A DNA stretch of 64,000 nucleotides from an uncultured Tateyamaria sp. (GTDB taxonomy: Bacteria > Pseudomonadota > Alphaproteobacteria > Rhodobacterales > Rhodobacteraceae), in NCBI RefSeq assembly GCF_947497045.1, contig NZ_CANMEU010000001.1, positions 496,001 to 560,000 of the forward strand. The letters run 5' to 3'. The number at the start of each line of letters is the position of its first letter. Position 1 is the stretch's first letter. The notes below the pieces were generated by a model. The model had not been told where the DNA came from, ran no database searches, and worked only from the letters and a program-made list of their open reading frames with translations. A program made the position numbers and the translations under genes. Positions 15,511-25,274 of this stretch are shown here, piece by piece.

Positions 15511-16805
15511 GCACGGCGACCATTAAGCTGTGGGGGACGACAATTGGCTATGTCGCGATGGATGCATCGGAGCGCTTTGCACGTTTTGAGTATGATCCCG
15601 ATTTTGCTGGTCTGGCAGTAGAACCCGCACCAATCCACATGCCGGTTGTTTCGAGCCAGATTTATCAGTTTCCAGATCTGCATCCGCGCTCGTTTCACGG
15701 GATGCCCGGGATGATCGCCGACAGTTTGCCTGACAAATACGGCCAACGCCTGATCGATGTCTGGCTTGCGCAAACCGGGCGAAAACCCGAAGACTTCAAC
15801 GCGGTTGACAGGCTTTGCTACACAGGGCGACGTGGCATGGGCGCGCTTGAGTTTGAACCCTCAAAGCGTCCCGATATGCCAGATGACAAGCAGTTGGAGA
15901 TCGAACAGCTAACCCAACTCGCATCAATGGCATTTGCAAGCAAGGAGACGTTGAACACGAAGTTTGAAGAAGCCGGTGGCGAGGAGGCTTTACTCGATAT
16001 TTTGAACGTTGGCACATCAGCGGGCGGCGCACGCGCCAAGGCGGTTATCGCATTTAATCCTCAGACCCATCATATCAGATCAGGTCAGCTCGATCTCGCA
16101 GAAGGATTTGAACATTGGTTGATCAAATTTGACGGCGTTGAGTTTAGTGGGGATTGGGGCGTCGCCGATCCGATAGGCTACGGACTCTTGGAATTTAGCT
16201 ACTATGAGATGGCCAAGGCCTGCGGCATCAATATGATGGAAAGCCGTGTGTTCTCAGAGAACGGACGGAACCACTTCATGACACGCCGCTTTGATCGGGA
16301 TGACAGGGGTGGCAAGAAATTCGTGCAAACCTTCGCAGCGCTTGCGCATTACGACTATTTCGAGAGTGGTGCCCATTCCTACGAACAGCTGTTTATGTTG
16401 ATGAAAGAGCTCGACATGCCCAAAGCTGAGATCGAAGAACAGTTCCGCCGTGTCATCTTCAACATCGTCGGTTGCAACCAAGATGACCATGTCAAGAACT
16501 TCGGGTTTATGATGGACCGCAATGGGGACTGGAGCCTCTCACCTGCCTACGATCTTTGCCACGCTGAAGGCAGCGCTTTTACGAGTTTCCATCAACTCAG
16601 CATCAACGGAAAGACATCGGGTTTTACGCGCGCGGATCTGAAACATCTCGCAGAATACGCTGGACTGCCACGCGGGCGTGAAAGCCAAATACTTGAACGG
16701 ACACAAAACGCCTTTGCCGACTGGAAGTCATTGGCCACGAGCCTTGGGGTTCCACCCCCCCTTCAAGATCATGTCACCCGCACCCTTCGCTTGCGCATAG
16801 ACTGA
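15507..16805 (+). CDS. hipA: HipA-family serine/threonine kinase toxin
   Basis: HipA kinases phosphorylate aminoacyl-tRNA synthetases or similar targets and induce dormancy. The 432-residue protein has the N-terminal HipA domain, the flexible P-loop-like motif GTSAGGARAK (169-178), the catalytic loop NQDDHVKN (324-331) and the metal-binding SPAYDL (345-350). All catalytic residues seem intact, so the toxin should be active. It is coupled to hipB by an ATGA overlap. The pair lies immediately beside the prophage remnant and ends ~110 bp before the convergent deacetylase gene. Confidence 0.93.
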   Translation: MSTATIKLWGTTIGYVAMDASERFARFEYDPDFAGLAVEPAPIHMPVVSSQIYQFPDLHPRSFHGMPGMIADSLPDKYGQRLIDVWLAQTGRKPEDFNAVDRLCYTGRRGMGALEFEPSKRPDMPDDKQLEIEQLTQLASMAFASKETLNTKFEEAGGEEALLDILNVGTSAGGARAKAVIAFNPQTHHIRSGQLDLAEGFEHWLIKFDGVEFSGDWGVADPIGYGLLEFSYYEMAKACGINMMESRVFSENGRNHFMTRRFDRDDRGGKKFVQTFAALAHYDYFESGAHSYEQLFMLMKELDMPKAEIEEQFRRVIFNIVGCNQDDHVKNFGFMMDRNGDWSLSPAYDLCHAEGSAFTSFHQLSINGKTSGFTRADLKHLAEYAGLPRGRESQILERTQNAFADWKSLATSLGVPPPLQDHVTRTLRLRID

Positions 16806-16914
16806 CGAACCGCGCTTCTCGGCGCACTTGAAACGGTCAGGGTGTGTTCTGGCTTGAACAATGTGTCTGCAGGTCACAGCACAAATCCCGGCTGTTCCAA
16901 GAAAAGCGCACAAT

Positions 16915-17970
16915 TTATAGGCCAAGTCGATTGGATCGAGTGTCTGAGTGGTCAGACAACTGCGCCGCCATGGACGGATTGCCGTCGAACCTCAAACTGC
17001 GCAGGATCGTTTCGGACCCCGGGTTCACCCGGTCTGGAATAGCAAATCCGTTCAGTATTCCCCACACGCCCGTCCATAAGCGCCCCACGGACCACGGGTT
17101 ATACCCGCCACCGCCCAAGACCAGCAGTCGGGGGGCGAGGCCCATGACGCTTTGTACGATTGCCCAATGCGCTTGATTTGACAGGGACAGGTGGGCTTGT
17201 GGGTCTTCCTCGACCCCGTCGGCACCACATTGCAAGACGATAGCATCAGGTTTGAAACCTGTGACATTGGGCAGGATCACCTGATCCTGGATAAGAGCCA
17301 TGTCATCGTCATGCAGCCCGCGCGGTACAGCCAGATTGATGATGCTCCGCTGTCCGGTCACTCCGGTCGGGCCGGTGCGCGGCCATAGTTCATCTTCATG
17401 CACCGATACCATCAGCACATCCGTATCATCGCCAAACGCGACCTCAACCCCGTCTGGATGATGGGCGTCGATATCGACATAGGCGATGCGGCGCGCCCCG
17501 TTTCGGCGCAGTGACAGGATCGCAAGCACCGGGTCATTGAGATAGCAGAACCCGCCAGCCCGATCCGGCATACCGTGATGTGTACCACCTGCGGGGTGAT
17601 AGACGATGCCGCCCTTGGCCAGCAATTCGCTTGCCAGCAACGACCCGCCCGCCGCTGTTGCGGGACGGCGATACATTTCGGGGAACACCGGGTTCGACGG
17701 GGTGCCGAGGGCGTGGCGTGCCTTGACCGCATCGCCCACCTGTTGAGCCACCTCTGCGGCATGCAGCGCGGCGACATAGTCTGGCGTGTGCCAGACCGTT
17801 AACGTATCCGGTTTGGCGCGCGGACTGGGCACGTATGCTTGCGCAGGCAACCATCCCAGGGCGCGCGACAGATCCATTACCGTCGACACCCGCGGCACGC
17901 GCAACGGATGCCAGCCGCCATAAGGCGATCCACGATAGATTTCCGAGCCGATGAACAAGGGGCGCTTCAC
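16915..17970 (-). CDS. Histone-deacetylase-family (AcuC/APAH-like) amidohydrolase
   Basis: This zinc-dependent deacetylase family removes acetyl groups from lysines, polyamines or acetyl-CoA synthetase. Family motifs are intact: the His pair in GGTHHGMPDRAGGFCYLND, the zinc ligands in YVDIDAHHPDGVEVAF and LQCGADGVEEDPQAHLS, and the transition-state Tyr in LGGGGYNPW. A GTG at 17970 is the chosen start because the family N-terminus begins there (351 residues). Further upstream the frame would be antisense to the permease gene. It diverges from the ABC/dehydrogenase operon across 111 bp, so a role in deacetylating that operon's substrate is possible (inference). Confidence 0.87.
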   Translation of the reverse strand: MKRPLFIGSEIYRGSPYGGWHPLRVPRVSTVMDLSRALGWLPAQAYVPSPRAKPDTLTVWHTPDYVAALHAAEVAQQVGDAVKARHALGTPSNPVFPEMYRRPATAAGGSLLASELLAKGGIVYHPAGGTHHGMPDRAGGFCYLNDPVLAILSLRRNGARRIAYVDIDAHHPDGVEVAFGDDTDVLMVSVHEDELWPRTGPTGVTGQRSIINLAVPRGLHDDDMALIQDQVILPNVTGFKPDAIVLQCGADGVEEDPQAHLSLSNQAHWAIVQSVMGLAPRLLVLGGGGYNPWSVGRLWTGVWGILNGFAIPDRVNPGSETILRSLRFDGNPSMAAQLSDHSDTRSNRLGL

Positions 17971-18081
17971 ACCGTGACCATAGCGACTGTGCCCGGATCG
18001 GCAAGAGGTCAGGCCGCCGCAGCCCATTTGGACGTCGACCCGCTTGCCTGCCCCCCTGACCCCGCCTAACGTCGTGATCAT

Positions 18082-19029
18082 ATGTTGCGCTACGCCCTCA
18101 AACGCTTGCTGTCCTTGATGATCAGCCTTGCCATCGCATCGCTGGTGATCTTTGCGGTGATTGAGGTCGCCCCGGGCGATCCTGCGTCCTTTATGCTGGG
18201 GATCAACGCGCAAGAGGACACGCTGGCCGCTTTGCGCGCCGAACTTGGCCTCGATCAGTCCAAATTGCAGCGGTATCTGGGCTGGGTCGTGGGCATGCTT
18301 CAGGGCGACTTCGGCACCTCATATCAGTACCGCACGCCCGTGGCCGAGATGATCGGCGATCGGTTGTGGGTGTCCCTGCCGCTTGCGATCTATGCGCTGA
18401 CGCTGTCTACCCTGATCGCCTTTCCGGCCGGGATTTACGCCGCCGCACGCCGGGGCAAGGCGGGCGATATCGGGGTAATGGGCGCGACCCAGATCGGTGT
18501 GGCCATCCCGAATTTCTGGTTTGCGATGATGCTGGTGCTGGTCTTCGCGATCAATCTGCGCTGGTTCAGCGCGGGTGGGTTTGCGGGGTGGGACAAGGGT
18601 ATTTTTGCGGCCTTGAAATCGCTGACGCTGCCCGCGATTGCGCTTGCCTTGCCGCAGGCTGCGATCCTTGCACGGGTGATGCGGTCGGCCCTTCTGGATG
18701 TGATGGGCGAGGATTTCATGCGCACCGCGCGCGCCAAGGGGTTGAGCCGGGCTCAGGCTCTGCGCCGTCACGGGTTGCGCAATGCCATGATCCCGGTGCT
18801 GACGATCCTTGGCTTGCAGTTCTCGTTCCTGCTGGCCGGCGGGATCATCATTGAGCAAGTGTTCTATCTGCCCGGTCTGGGGCGGCTGATTTTCCAAAGC
18901 ATTTCGGCGCGGGACCTGATCGTGGTTGAAAGCGTCACGATGCTGCTTGTCTTTGCGGTGATTGTGATGAATTTTCTTGTCGATCTGGCCTATGCTGCGG
19001 TTGATCCACGGTTGAGGGCACGCGCATGA
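18082..19029 (+). CDS. Peptide-type ABC transporter permease (DppB-like)
   Basis: The 315-residue inner-membrane permease has six predicted helices, an N-terminal helix at ~10-30 (ISLAIASLVIFAVIEVAPGD) and the ATPase-contact EAA-like loop MRTARAKGLSRAQALRRHG at ~213-231. This is the DppB/OppB class that pairs with a DppC-type subunit, which follows with a 4-bp overlap. It heads a long plus-strand operon that lacks its own substrate-binding protein; the orphan at 9542 is the best candidate partner. Confidence 0.92.
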   Translation: MLRYALKRLLSLMISLAIASLVIFAVIEVAPGDPASFMLGINAQEDTLAALRAELGLDQSKLQRYLGWVVGMLQGDFGTSYQYRTPVAEMIGDRLWVSLPLAIYALTLSTLIAFPAGIYAAARRGKAGDIGVMGATQIGVAIPNFWFAMMLVLVFAINLRWFSAGGFAGWDKGIFAALKSLTLPAIALALPQAAILARVMRSALLDVMGEDFMRTARAKGLSRAQALRRHGLRNAMIPVLTILGLQFSFLLAGGIIIEQVFYLPGLGRLIFQSISARDLIVVESVTMLLVFAVIVMNFLVDLAYAAVDPRLRARA

Positions 19030-19841
19030 GCCGCACGTTGATCCTGGGCGGCGCGCTGTCGGCTTTGGTTGTCCTGGCCGCGTTGGTGTCTTTCGTCTGG
19101 ACGCCGTTTGAGCATACGGCGATGAACATTCCCACCAAATTGCAGACCCCAAACGGGACGCACTGGTTTGGCACTGATCACTTTGGGCGGGACATGTTTT
19201 CGATGATCATGGTGGGGGCACGCACCTCGATTGCGGTGGCCTTTGTTGCGGTGGGCATCGGGATCGGGCTGGGGGTTCCCTTGGGCCTATGGGCAGCGGC
19301 CCGCCAAGGGGGCTGGGTGGACGAAGTCATCATGCGCGGCAATGATCTGATCTTTGCCTTTCCCAGCCTCGTGATCGCGATCCTGATCACAGCGATTTTT
19401 GGTGCAAGTGCGATCAATGCGATCATCGCCATTGGCATTTTCAACATCCCCGTCTTTGCCCGCGTGACGCGCGGTGGCGCATTGCCGATCTGGGCGCGCG
19501 AGTTCATTCTGGCCGCCCGTGTGGCGGGCAAAGGGGCGGGGCGGATCAGCTATGAACATGTGCTGCCCAACATCGCCAATTTGCTGATTGTGCAGGCGAC
19601 AATCCAGTTTTCACTTGGGATATTGGCCGAGGCGGCGCTGTCCTATGTGGGCCTTGGCGCGCAGCCACCGACCCCAAGTTGGGGGCGGATGCTGGCCGAT
19701 GCCCAAACGCTGGTCAGCATCGCGCCCCACATGGCGCTGGTACCCGGCTTCGCGATCATCCTGACCGTGTTGGGTCTGAATCTGTTGGGCGACGGGTTGC
19801 GCGACGCGCTTGATCCCAAGCTGCGCGTGGCCCGGGTATGA
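19026..19841 (+). CDS. Peptide-type ABC transporter permease (DppC-like)
   Basis: A 271-residue second permease with an N-terminal helix, the DppC hallmark HWFGTDHFGRDMFSMIMVGA at ~48-67 and the coupling loop AARVAGKGAGRISYEHVLPN. It overlaps both neighbours (ATGA at the start and again at 19838), which implies strict co-translation with the DppB-like subunit and the ATPase. Confidence 0.92.
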   Translation: MSRTLILGGALSALVVLAALVSFVWTPFEHTAMNIPTKLQTPNGTHWFGTDHFGRDMFSMIMVGARTSIAVAFVAVGIGIGLGVPLGLWAAARQGGWVDEVIMRGNDLIFAFPSLVIAILITAIFGASAINAIIAIGIFNIPVFARVTRGGALPIWAREFILAARVAGKGAGRISYEHVLPNIANLLIVQATIQFSLGILAEAALSYVGLGAQPPTPSWGRMLADAQTLVSIAPHMALVPGFAIILTVLGLNLLGDGLRDALDPKLRVARV

Positions 19842-21430
19842 GCCTGCTTTCGGTCGAAAACCTGTCCTTGTCGATCCGGGGGACATCGATCCTTCAGGAT
19901 GTGTCGTTACAAATTGATGCAGGCGAGGTTGTGGCCATCACTGGCGAAAGCGGGTCGGGCAAATCCATGACCGCGCTGGCCGTAATGCAGCTGTTGCCAG
20001 ATGGATCTGAGGTTGATGGACAGATCGTGCTGGATGGCAACAACGTGACGGCCATGGACGAAGCGGCGCTGTGCCGTCTGCGCGGCGACATCGTTGGCAT
20101 GGTCTTTCAGGAACCCATGACCGCGTTGAATCCCGTCCAGACCATCGGAGCGCAGGTGGCCGAAACCGTGCGCCTGCACCGCCCCGATCTTGATCCGGCA
20201 ACGCACGCCTCCGAGGTGCTGGCCCGCGTCGGGTTGCCGCCCGGTCTGATCCCGATGTCGCGCTATCCGCACGAGCTGTCCGGCGGGCAACGCCAACGCG
20301 TGGTGATCGCCATTGCGATTGCCTGTGGTCCCAAGCTGCTGATCGCGGATGAGCCGACAACTGCGCTGGATGTCACGACCCAGGCCCAAATTCTTGATTT
20401 GCTGGTGCAGCTTGCCCGCGAGGATGGGATGGGGTTGATGATGATCACCCATGACCTTGCCGTGGTCGCCCAATTGGCGCAACGCATCATCGTCATGCAA
20501 AACGGTGCCGTGGTCGAGGCGGGGGACACCCCCGCCTTACTCACCAGCCCTCAGCATCCCTATACCCAGGCCTTGTTTGCCGCATCAAACCATCAGGTCA
20601 CCCTGCCAGAGATTGCTCAAACCGCCCCGTTGCTGCGCGTCGAAAACGTGGTGCGCGACTATGCCCTGCCCCGCACGCGGCTCTTTCGGCGCCCCGCCAC
20701 CCACCGCGCGGTGGATCGTGTCAGCTTTGACATTGCCCGTGGCGAACGGGTTGGGCTGGTCGGTGAATCCGGATGTGGGAAATCGACACTGACGCGGGCC
20801 ATATTGGGGCTTGAGCCAGTGCAATCAGGCTCCATCACACTAGACGGTACGCCCGTGTTCAGCGGCGGCGCACCCGACCTTACCGTGCGCCGCCGTATGC
20901 AGGTCGTCTTTCAAGATCCCTATGGCAGCTTCAACCCCCGCCACCGTGTCGCGCGCCTGATCACCGAACCCTTTCATCTGCTCGACACGCCCCCTGACAA
21001 CACGGGCGATCGCATTGCCGGGGCGCTGACCGCCGTGGGGCTCTCGCCAGGCGATGCTCAAAAGTATCCGCATCAGTTTTCCGGCGGCCAACGCCAAAGG
21101 CTCGCCATTGCGCGTGCCCTGATCATCCAACCCGACCTGATCGTATTTGACGAAGCGGTAAGTGCGCTTGATGTATCGGTGCGTGCCCAAATCCTCGACC
21201 TGATCGCCGGGCTATGCGTGCAATACGATCTGACCTATCTGTTTATCTCGCATGACCTCAGCGTCGTGCGCACGATTACGGATCGGGTGTTGGTGATGCA
21301 GGCGGGCCAAATCGTCGAACAGGGTGCGACCGAGGCGGTATTCACCGCACCCACGCACCCCTATACTCAAACCCTGATTGATGCGGCCCCGACCCTGCCT
21401 GCATCCTCCAAGACGAAAGTGATGCAATGA
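19838..21430 (+). CDS. Fused double ABC ATPase (DppD-DppF type)
   Basis: The 530-residue protein has two complete ABC domains in tandem. Domain 1 has Walker [11 protein letters not shown], signature LSGGQRQRV and Walker [13 protein letters not shown]. Domain 2 has [19 protein letters not shown] and [12 protein letters not shown]. It powers the two permeases upstream, providing both halves of the ATPase in a single chain. It overlaps the permease before it and the aldehyde dehydrogenase after it by 4 bp each, tying transport to catabolism. Confidence 0.94.
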   Translation: MSLLSVENLSLSIRGTSILQDVSLQIDAGEVVAITGESGSGKSMTALAVMQLLPDGSEVDGQIVLDGNNVTAMDEAALCRLRGDIVGMVFQEPMTALNPVQTIGAQVAETVRLHRPDLDPATHASEVLARVGLPPGLIPMSRYPHELSGGQRQRVVIAIAIACGPKLLIADEPTTALDVTTQAQILDLLVQLAREDGMGLMMITHDLAVVAQLAQRIIVMQNGAVVEAGDTPALLTSPQHPYTQALFAASNHQVTLPEIAQTAPLLRVENVVRDYALPRTRLFRRPATHRAVDRVSFDIARGERVGLVGESGCGKSTLTRAILGLEPVQSGSITLDGTPVFSGGAPDLTVRRRMQVVFQDPYGSFNPRHRVARLITEPFHLLDTPPDNTGDRIAGALTAVGLSPGDAQKYPHQFSGGQRQRLAIARALIIQPDLIVFDEAVSALDVSVRAQILDLIAGLCVQYDLTYLFISHDLSVVRTITDRVLVMQAGQIVEQGATEAVFTAPTHPYTQTLIDAAPTLPASSKTKVMQ

Positions 21431-22869
21431 CCGACGCCATATGGTTTGACCCCTCACTGATGCTGATTGGCGGCGGGTGGCGCGCGGCAGATGCGACCCT
21501 GACTTTGATCAACCCGTCGGACGGAACCGCATTGGCTCAGATCGCGCGGGGCAGTGTCACTGACATTGATGCCGCAGTGACCGCCGCCCACCTTGCCCGC
21601 CAAAGCGATTGGGGCCGCATGAGCGCCACCGAACGAGGGCGTATTCTCACCCGTATTGGCAACGTGGTCCTCGACAGGATCGACCAGTTGGCCGCAATCG
21701 AGGCGCATGACGTCGGCAAGCCCCTGACCCAGGCGCGCGCAGATGCTATCGCGCTGGCCCGCTACATGGAGTTTTACGGCGGTGCGGCGGACAAGGTCAT
21801 GGGCGAAACCATCCCCTATCTGGATGGCTACACCGTCTACACGCTGCGCGAACCGCATGGTGTGACGGGCCATATCGTACCTTGGAACTACCCCATGCAG
21901 ATCATCGGGCGCAGCGTGGGGGCCGCCCTTGCCATGGGCAACGCCTGCGTCTTGAAACCTGCGGAAGAGGCCTGCCTGACCGCACTCGCCTTCGCTCATA
22001 TCTGCCAGGACGCAGGGCTGCCCGACGGCGCGCTGAATGTCGTGCCGGGTCTAGGGGCCGAAGCAGGCGCCGCGCTGGCCGCGCATCCGGATGTGCAGCA
22101 CATAAGTTTCACCGGTTCCGTACGTACAGGCGCATTGGTGCAACAGGCCGCAGGTGCAAATGTGGTGCCCGTCACGCTCGAATTGGGTGGCAAGTCACCG
22201 CAACTGGTGTTTGACGATGCGGATCTTGAGGCGGCCCTACCGTTTCTTGTCAATGCGGGCATCCAGAACGCGGGCCAGACCTGCTCCGCCTCTTCGCGCA
22301 TTCTGGTGCAGCGCGGGGTCTACGATGCAGTGCGTGACCGTATGACCCAAGCCTATGCCGACCTCACGGTAGGGCCAGCAATGGACAATCTGCGGGTTGG
22401 TCCGTTGATCTCAAGCCGCCAAAAGGAAATCGTCGACGGCTTTCTGGCGCAAGGGGCCAACTTGCAGATCGCGGCCAAGGGCACGTTGCAAAATGCCCCC
22501 GACCGTGGAGCCTATGTCGTTCCGACGCTGTTCACGGACGTCCCCCCCGATCACGCCCTCGCGCGTGACGAAATCTTTGGGCCAGTTCAGGTTCTGATCC
22601 CGTTTGACACCGAAGAGGACGCGGTGGCCATCGCCAACAGCACTGATTACGGCCTCGTCGCGAGCATCTGGACAGCCAATGGCGCGCGCCAGATGCGGCT
22701 GGCAAAGCAGTTGCGGGCCGGTCAGGTGTTCATCAACAACTATGGCGCTGGCGGCGGAGTCGAATTGCCCTTTGGCGGGATCGGTAAATCGGGCCATGGG
22801 CGCGAAAAAGGGTTCGAAGCGCTTTACGGCTTTTCCACCCTCAAAACCGTCGCGGCCCATCATGGGTGA
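21427..22869 (+). CDS. NAD(P)-dependent aldehyde dehydrogenase
   Basis: The 480-residue protein has the ALDH superfamily landmarks: VPWNYPMQIIGRSV, the cofactor turn FTGSVRTG, the general base in LELGGKSPQLVF and the nucleophile Cys in NAGQTCSASSRILV. It oxidises an aldehyde to the carboxylate. Its position inside the ABC-transporter operon, followed by two SDR oxidoreductases, suggests sequential alcohol-aldehyde-acid oxidation of an imported compound. The substrate is not evident. Confidence 0.92.
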   Translation: MTDAIWFDPSLMLIGGGWRAADATLTLINPSDGTALAQIARGSVTDIDAAVTAAHLARQSDWGRMSATERGRILTRIGNVVLDRIDQLAAIEAHDVGKPLTQARADAIALARYMEFYGGAADKVMGETIPYLDGYTVYTLREPHGVTGHIVPWNYPMQIIGRSVGAALAMGNACVLKPAEEACLTALAFAHICQDAGLPDGALNVVPGLGAEAGAALAAHPDVQHISFTGSVRTGALVQQAAGANVVPVTLELGGKSPQLVFDDADLEAALPFLVNAGIQNAGQTCSASSRILVQRGVYDAVRDRMTQAYADLTVGPAMDNLRVGPLISSRQKEIVDGFLAQGANLQIAAKGTLQNAPDRGAYVVPTLFTDVPPDHALARDEIFGPVQVLIPFDTEEDAVAIANSTDYGLVASIWTANGARQMRLAKQLRAGQVFINNYGAGGGVELPFGGIGKSGHGREKGFEALYGFSTLKTVAAHHG

Positions 22870-23356
22870 CATCGCGCAACTCCATTATCCCAAGGACAGC
22901 ACGCAAGTGCTCGATCTGTGCCAACGCGCAAGCGACTACGTGCGGCTGGAAACCGGGATGGCCCCGGATGCCGCCTATGTCCACGAGACGATGACGGACG
23001 CGCCGCCCACGGTTCCATCCGATCAAGTCTGGTGCTGGGGGCATCGGTCTGACACGCTTGATGCGATCGCGACCTGCCTCAAAGGGTATTACGAGCCCGA
23101 TGACTGGTATTTGGGTCTGCTGCTGCTGGATCCCGCCAAACGGGGTGCCGGACTTGGCAAGCGGATGGCACAGCATGTGATCGACCAAGCGCGCGCAGAC
23201 AATGCCGCCTGCCTGCGGATCGCCGTGCTTGACACCAACCCAAGGGCGCGGGTCTTTTGGATGCGACTTGGCTTTGTCCACGAAAAATCGACACAAGCGG
23301 GCGATGGGCAGATGCGTCACGTGCAACGGCTGCCACTGGGAAAGGACACCCCATGA
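22862..23356 (+). CDS. GNAT-family N-acetyltransferase
   Basis: The 164-residue protein carries the acetyl-CoA-binding motif region LLLLDPAKRGAGLGKRMAQ with its RGxGxGK signature. The C-terminal part LRIAVLDTNPRARVFWMRLG is typical of GNAT enzymes. The ATG at 22862 overlaps the ALDH stop by 8 bp; a longer in-frame reading into ALDH is not supported. The acceptor is unknown. It overlaps the following SDR by 4 bp, so it belongs to the same transcript. Confidence 0.83.
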   Translation: MGDIAQLHYPKDSTQVLDLCQRASDYVRLETGMAPDAAYVHETMTDAPPTVPSDQVWCWGHRSDTLDAIATCLKGYYEPDDWYLGLLLLDPAKRGAGLGKRMAQHVIDQARADNAACLRIAVLDTNPRARVFWMRLGFVHEKSTQAGDGQMRHVQRLPLGKDTP

Positions 23357-24072
23357 TATTTGAAAACAGGTTCGCAGGGCGCAGTGCTGTCATCACAGGC
23401 GGGGCTGCGGGACTTGGCGCAGGGATCGCCACACGGATTACCGCCGAAGGGGGGCGGGTCGAAGTCTGGGACATTGACGCGGACGCGCTGGCACGGATTG
23501 ACACTCACGCCACCCGGCAGATCGACGTGACCGATGCCGAAGCCGTCAGCGCCGCAATGACCCAAGCCAGCCCTGACATCCTTGTCTGCTCCGCCGGGAT
23601 CACAGGCCCCAACACGACCACATGGGATTATCCCGTGGCCGATTGGCTGGCGGTGCAGAACCTTAACCTGAACGCGGTATTCTATTGCTGCCGGGCTGCG
23701 GCTCCGATCATGGCGGCCAAGGGTTGGGGGCGGATCATCAACATCGCCTCCATCGCCGGAAAGGAAGGAAACCCCAACGCGCCCGCCTATTCCGCCTCCA
23801 AGGCCGGTGTGATCGGGTTGACCAAATCCTTGGGCAAGGAACTTGCCACAACCGGGGTGACCTGCAACGCCATCGCACCAGCTGCCGTGCGCACCGCGAT
23901 CTTTGAGCAAATGACCCAAGACCATATCGACTTCATGCAGTCCAAGATCCCCATGGGTCGCTTCGGCACGGTCGAAGAAATCGCAGCGATGGCCTGCTGG
24001 CTGGCATCCGACGAGGCAAGCTTTTCCACGGGCTTCTGTTTTGACCAATCCGGCGGGCGGGCCACGGGTTGA
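23353..24072 (+). CDS. Short-chain dehydrogenase/reductase (SDR), first copy
   Basis: A 239-residue classical SDR: cofactor glycine motif TGGAAGLGAGIA, the catalytic Ser in NIASIAGKEG and the Tyr-Lys pair in YSASKAGVIG. The usual NAG motif reads SAG. An acidic residue after the second strand (VWDIDAD) suggests NAD rather than NADP. The start is the ATG at 23353, overlapping the GNAT stop. It sits 69 bp before a second SDR; the two are only moderately alike, so they may act on successive intermediates. Confidence 0.88.
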   Translation: MIFENRFAGRSAVITGGAAGLGAGIATRITAEGGRVEVWDIDADALARIDTHATRQIDVTDAEAVSAAMTQASPDILVCSAGITGPNTTTWDYPVADWLAVQNLNLNAVFYCCRAAAPIMAAKGWGRIINIASIAGKEGNPNAPAYSASKAGVIGLTKSLGKELATTGVTCNAIAPAAVRTAIFEQMTQDHIDFMQSKIPMGRFGTVEEIAAMACWLASDEASFSTGFCFDQSGGRATG

Positions 24073-24141
24073 CGCCGTGCACCCTTGAAAACAAATGCCA
24101 CCTGCTCAACGATGCGCAGAGGGTCAGACAAAGGACACAGC

Positions 24142-24882
24142 ATGCAACTAGAGGGCAAGACTGCGATTGTCACAGGGGCCGCCTCCGGTTTCGGGGCTGG
24201 GATTGCACGGGCCTTTGCAGCCGCAGGCGCACGTGTGCTGGTGGCCGATCTCAATGGCGATGGGGCGCGGGAAATCGCGACCGAGGTCAACGGCCACGCG
24301 ATAGAGGTCGACGTCGCAGACGGGGCCTCGGTGCAGGCGATGACCGCCCGTGCACTTGATATCTTTGGCCATATCGACATCCTCGTGAACAATGCCGGGA
24401 TCACACACATACCGACAGCCCTGGAGGACGTCAGCGAAGAAGACTTTGACCGCGTGTTGGCCGTGAACGCCAAGTCGGTCTACCTGACCGCACGCGCCAT
24501 TGTCCCGCACATGAAGTCACGAGGGGCCGGAGCCATCCTCAACGTGGCTTCAACCGCAGGGGTGAGCCCCCGACCCCGGCTGAACTGGTACAACGCCTCG
24601 AAGGGGTGGATGATCACGGCCACCAAGGCCATGGCCGTCGAACTCGCCCCCAACGGCATTCGGGTGAACGCAATCAACCCCGTTGCGGGCGAAACCCCAT
24701 TGCTGAAATCTTTCATGGGAGAAGACACGCCCGAAATCCGGGCCAAATTCCTGTCGACAATCCCGTTGGGCCGCTTCTCGACACCACAAGACATGGGGGC
24801 TGCGGCCACGTTCCTGTGCTCGGATGCGGCCTCGATGATCACGGGCGTTGCCATGGAAATCGACGGAGGGCGCTGCATATGA
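24142..24882 (+). CDS. Short-chain dehydrogenase/reductase (SDR), second copy
   Basis: A 246-residue classical SDR with TGAASGFGAGIA, the intact NNAGITH motif, the catalytic Ser in NVASTAGVS and YNASKGW for Tyr-Lys. VADLNGDGA indicates NAD preference. The ATG at 24142 has an AAGGA ribosome-binding site; the in-frame extension to 24085 has no domain support. Its stop overlaps the cupin gene by 4 bp. Confidence 0.9.
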   Translation: MQLEGKTAIVTGAASGFGAGIARAFAAAGARVLVADLNGDGAREIATEVNGHAIEVDVADGASVQAMTARALDIFGHIDILVNNAGITHIPTALEDVSEEDFDRVLAVNAKSVYLTARAIVPHMKSRGAGAILNVASTAGVSPRPRLNWYNASKGWMITATKAMAVELAPNGIRVNAINPVAGETPLLKSFMGEDTPEIRAKFLSTIPLGRFSTPQDMGAAATFLCSDAASMITGVAMEIDGGRCI

Positions 24883-25229
24883 AACCCATAAGTCTCGCCG
24901 ACAAGCTGGCCAGGTTCAGCACCCACTGGGACCCGCATGTGGTGGCGGACTACAACGGCAATGACGTCATGGTGGTGAAGTTTCAGGGCGAATTCCCCTT
25001 TCACCTGCATGAGAACACCGATGACTTTTTTCTGGTCCTGGATGGCGAAATGGCGATGGATATCGACGACCAAAGCCACATCGTCAAAACCGGCGAGCTT
25101 TTTATCGTCCCCAAAGGTGTCACGCACCGCCCCCGCGCCCAAAAAGAATGCCATGTCTTGCTGATCGAACCCAAAGGTGTGCCAAACACGGGCGATCCCA
25201 CCACGGCCGCCCCAAAACCGCGTATCTGA
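24879..25229 (+). CDS. Small cupin-domain protein (mannose-6-phosphate isomerase-like fold)
   Basis: The 116-residue single cupin has metal-binding motif 1 FPFHLHENTDDFFLVLDGEM and motif 2 FIVPKGVTHRP. It is of the kind often annotated as a sugar-phosphate-isomerase-like cupin; no reaction can be assigned. It is translationally coupled to the SDR before it. A family-A repeat (25232) lies immediately after the stop. Confidence 0.85.
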   Translation: MKPISLADKLARFSTHWDPHVVADYNGNDVMVVKFQGEFPFHLHENTDDFFLVLDGEMAMDIDDQSHIVKTGELFIVPKGVTHRPRAQKECHVLLIEPKGVPNTGDPTTAAPKPRI

Positions 25230-25231
25230 GA

Positions 25232-25266
25232 CTTCTTTTGACCAAAAATACCGCCGCCGGAGGCAT
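25232..25266 (+). repeat. Dispersed intergenic repeat, family A (copy 1)
   Basis: CTTTTGACCAAAAATACCGC is followed by a CGCCGGAGG element. It is identical over 20 bases to the copy at 37723 and closely similar to 28414 and 44411. It fills the gap before the P1-peptidase gene, and its GGAGG may even serve as that gene's ribosome-binding site (11 bases spacing). Confidence 0.75.
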
Positions 25267-25274
25267 GAAATCAA

